A stretch of 64,000 nt of DNA from Oncomelania hupensis. Its lineage: Eukaryota; Mollusca; Gastropoda; Littorinimorpha; Pomatiopsidae. Made by a program: the position numbers and the translations under genes. Shown in pieces: positions 63,399 through 64,000 of the stretch. The stretch covers positions 4,855,555-4,919,554 of the forward strand of contig CM072526.1 of assembly GCA_036898135.1 (NCBI GenBank). The letters are read 5' to 3'. Numbering within the stretch: the stretch's first letter is position 1; each line of letters starts with the position of its first letter. Below the pieces are notes generated by a model, which saw nothing but the letters and a program-made list of their open reading frames with translations, was not told the origin of the DNA and searched no databases.

Positions 63399-63546
63399 AT
63401 GCTAAAAATGGCTCGTGGCAGAAAGACAAAAGGCGACCGAGTAAAACAGGGCGGTGACTTTTGCACAGCCATCAATTGCCGTAATGCCAGATACAAGAAA
63501 ATTGTGATGGCAAGTTCTTTTTCAAGTTTCCAAGAGACAAAGAAAG
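63399..63546 (+). pseudogene. THAP-type zinc-finger exon, frameshifted
   Basis: The frame opens with two near ATGs and a basic leader (ARGRKTKGDRVKQ), then GGDFCTAINCRN, the N-terminal C-x-C of a THAP domain. Past about 63500 the THAP continuation (a KFF-FKFP-RDKE type block) is in another frame, so one base has been gained or lost. The exon ends at a donor, GAAAG/GTAAAT (GT at 63547-63548), the usual end of a first THAP exon. THAP domains bind DNA in P-element-type transposases and in host regulators. No other exon is in the window. Confidence 0.6.
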
Positions 63547-64000
63547 GTAAATTGCAATCGAAAAACTTCTTTTTTGTGTGTTTATATAGGCCTAAACCAA
63601 GACTGCTGCAGTGTTGTTAAAACAATCGGGGAGAGGCTTCAGTGATTCATGTTATATCTATTCTATGTGCTAAAACAAAAACTGTTTGCTTGCTGACAGT
63701 TTACGTTCAAAAGGTCGCTCACTGTTTACGTTGTTTCTAGGTTGTTTGACTATTATATTTGTACTTACATTTCAAACGTAGATGTTGTCAGATTGGCAGT
63801 TTGGCTTCGTCAAACTGCTTATGTTAACATGTTAAATTAGACTAAGTGTGTTTTCTCCTCGTGATCAAATACTGTGCAAGATAACCCCTTACCTAGGCAC
63901 AAAAATGGTCCTTGATCTGTTGTAATCCATTTTCGTTTGAGTGTAAACGGGAAAAAAAATGTAATGTAGAAACTCAGTCCTTGTTCTGATCTGTGAATTT
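63547..64000. other. putative intron or flank; no gene seen
   Basis: AT-rich sequence after the THAP exon donor. No further exon was recognised before the window ends. Confidence 0.4.

Overview
The window looks like animal nuclear DNA from an invertebrate, probably a lophotrochozoan such as a gastropod mollusc. That placement is inference. The evidence is its AT-rich, microsatellite-laden composition, several LINE lineages, tRNA-headed SINEs, foldback MITEs, a hAT transposon, LTR retrotransposons with a chromovirus-unlike gene order, and one split host gene with a metazoan RhoU/RhoV-type product. There is no prokaryotic gene organisation. Almost everything recognisable is mobile DNA at different stages of decay, and much of it is nested.

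Layout. 0-9.7 kb: a 3' fragment of an L2/CR1-like LINE (LINE-A), a SINE, and one RTE-like LINE (LINE-R) cut into three pieces. One cut is a 5.1 kb insertion full of MITEs, a SINE and tandem repeats; the other is a 1.3 kb solo-LTR-like insertion. 9.7-16.3 kb: LINE debris and a LINE with RNase H (LINE-B) in two opposed halves, one half split by a ~1.96 kb DNA transposon. 16.3-19 kb: minisatellites. 19-22.8 kb: a nearly complete but broken LINE-A. 23.3-24.6 kb: CR1-like LINE pieces set between CT repeats. 24.7-25.2 kb: an unidentified cysteine-rich reading frame. 27.2-28.6 kb: a long palindrome whose arms each carry a MADF-domain exon. 30.3-30.9 kb: the terminal coding exon of a RhoU/RhoV-like GTPase, followed by a duplicated 3' end and a composite repeat array to 33.8 kb. 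34.5-36.1 kb: two more LINE-R copies. 36.6-39.9 kb: a 5'-inverted CR1-like LINE with an esterase-type ORF1 (LINE-C). 40.2-41.4 kb: another LINE (LINE-E). 41.4-51.4 kb: a second LINE-B, interrupted by LTR retrotransposon copy 1 (44.4-50.2 kb). 51.5-54.4 kb: SINEs, minisatellites and a pogo/Tigger-like end. 55.0-63.0 kb: a hAT transposon interrupted by LTR retrotransposon copy 2 (56.7-62.2 kb). 63.4 kb: a frameshifted THAP-type zinc-finger exon.

The most unusual item is the two-copy LTR retrotransposon. It encodes Gag, an aspartic protease and an integrase with a GPY/F module, with integrase upstream of the RT region as in Gmr1-type elements. Its reverse transcriptase is reduced to three short blocks, two of them in the wrong order, with no YxDD core and no RNase H. 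Both copies share this arrangement although their LTRs differ, so the family probably spread in this form using reverse transcriptase supplied in trans. The second most unusual item is the MADF palindrome. The only convincing conventional host gene is the RhoU/RhoV-like exon.
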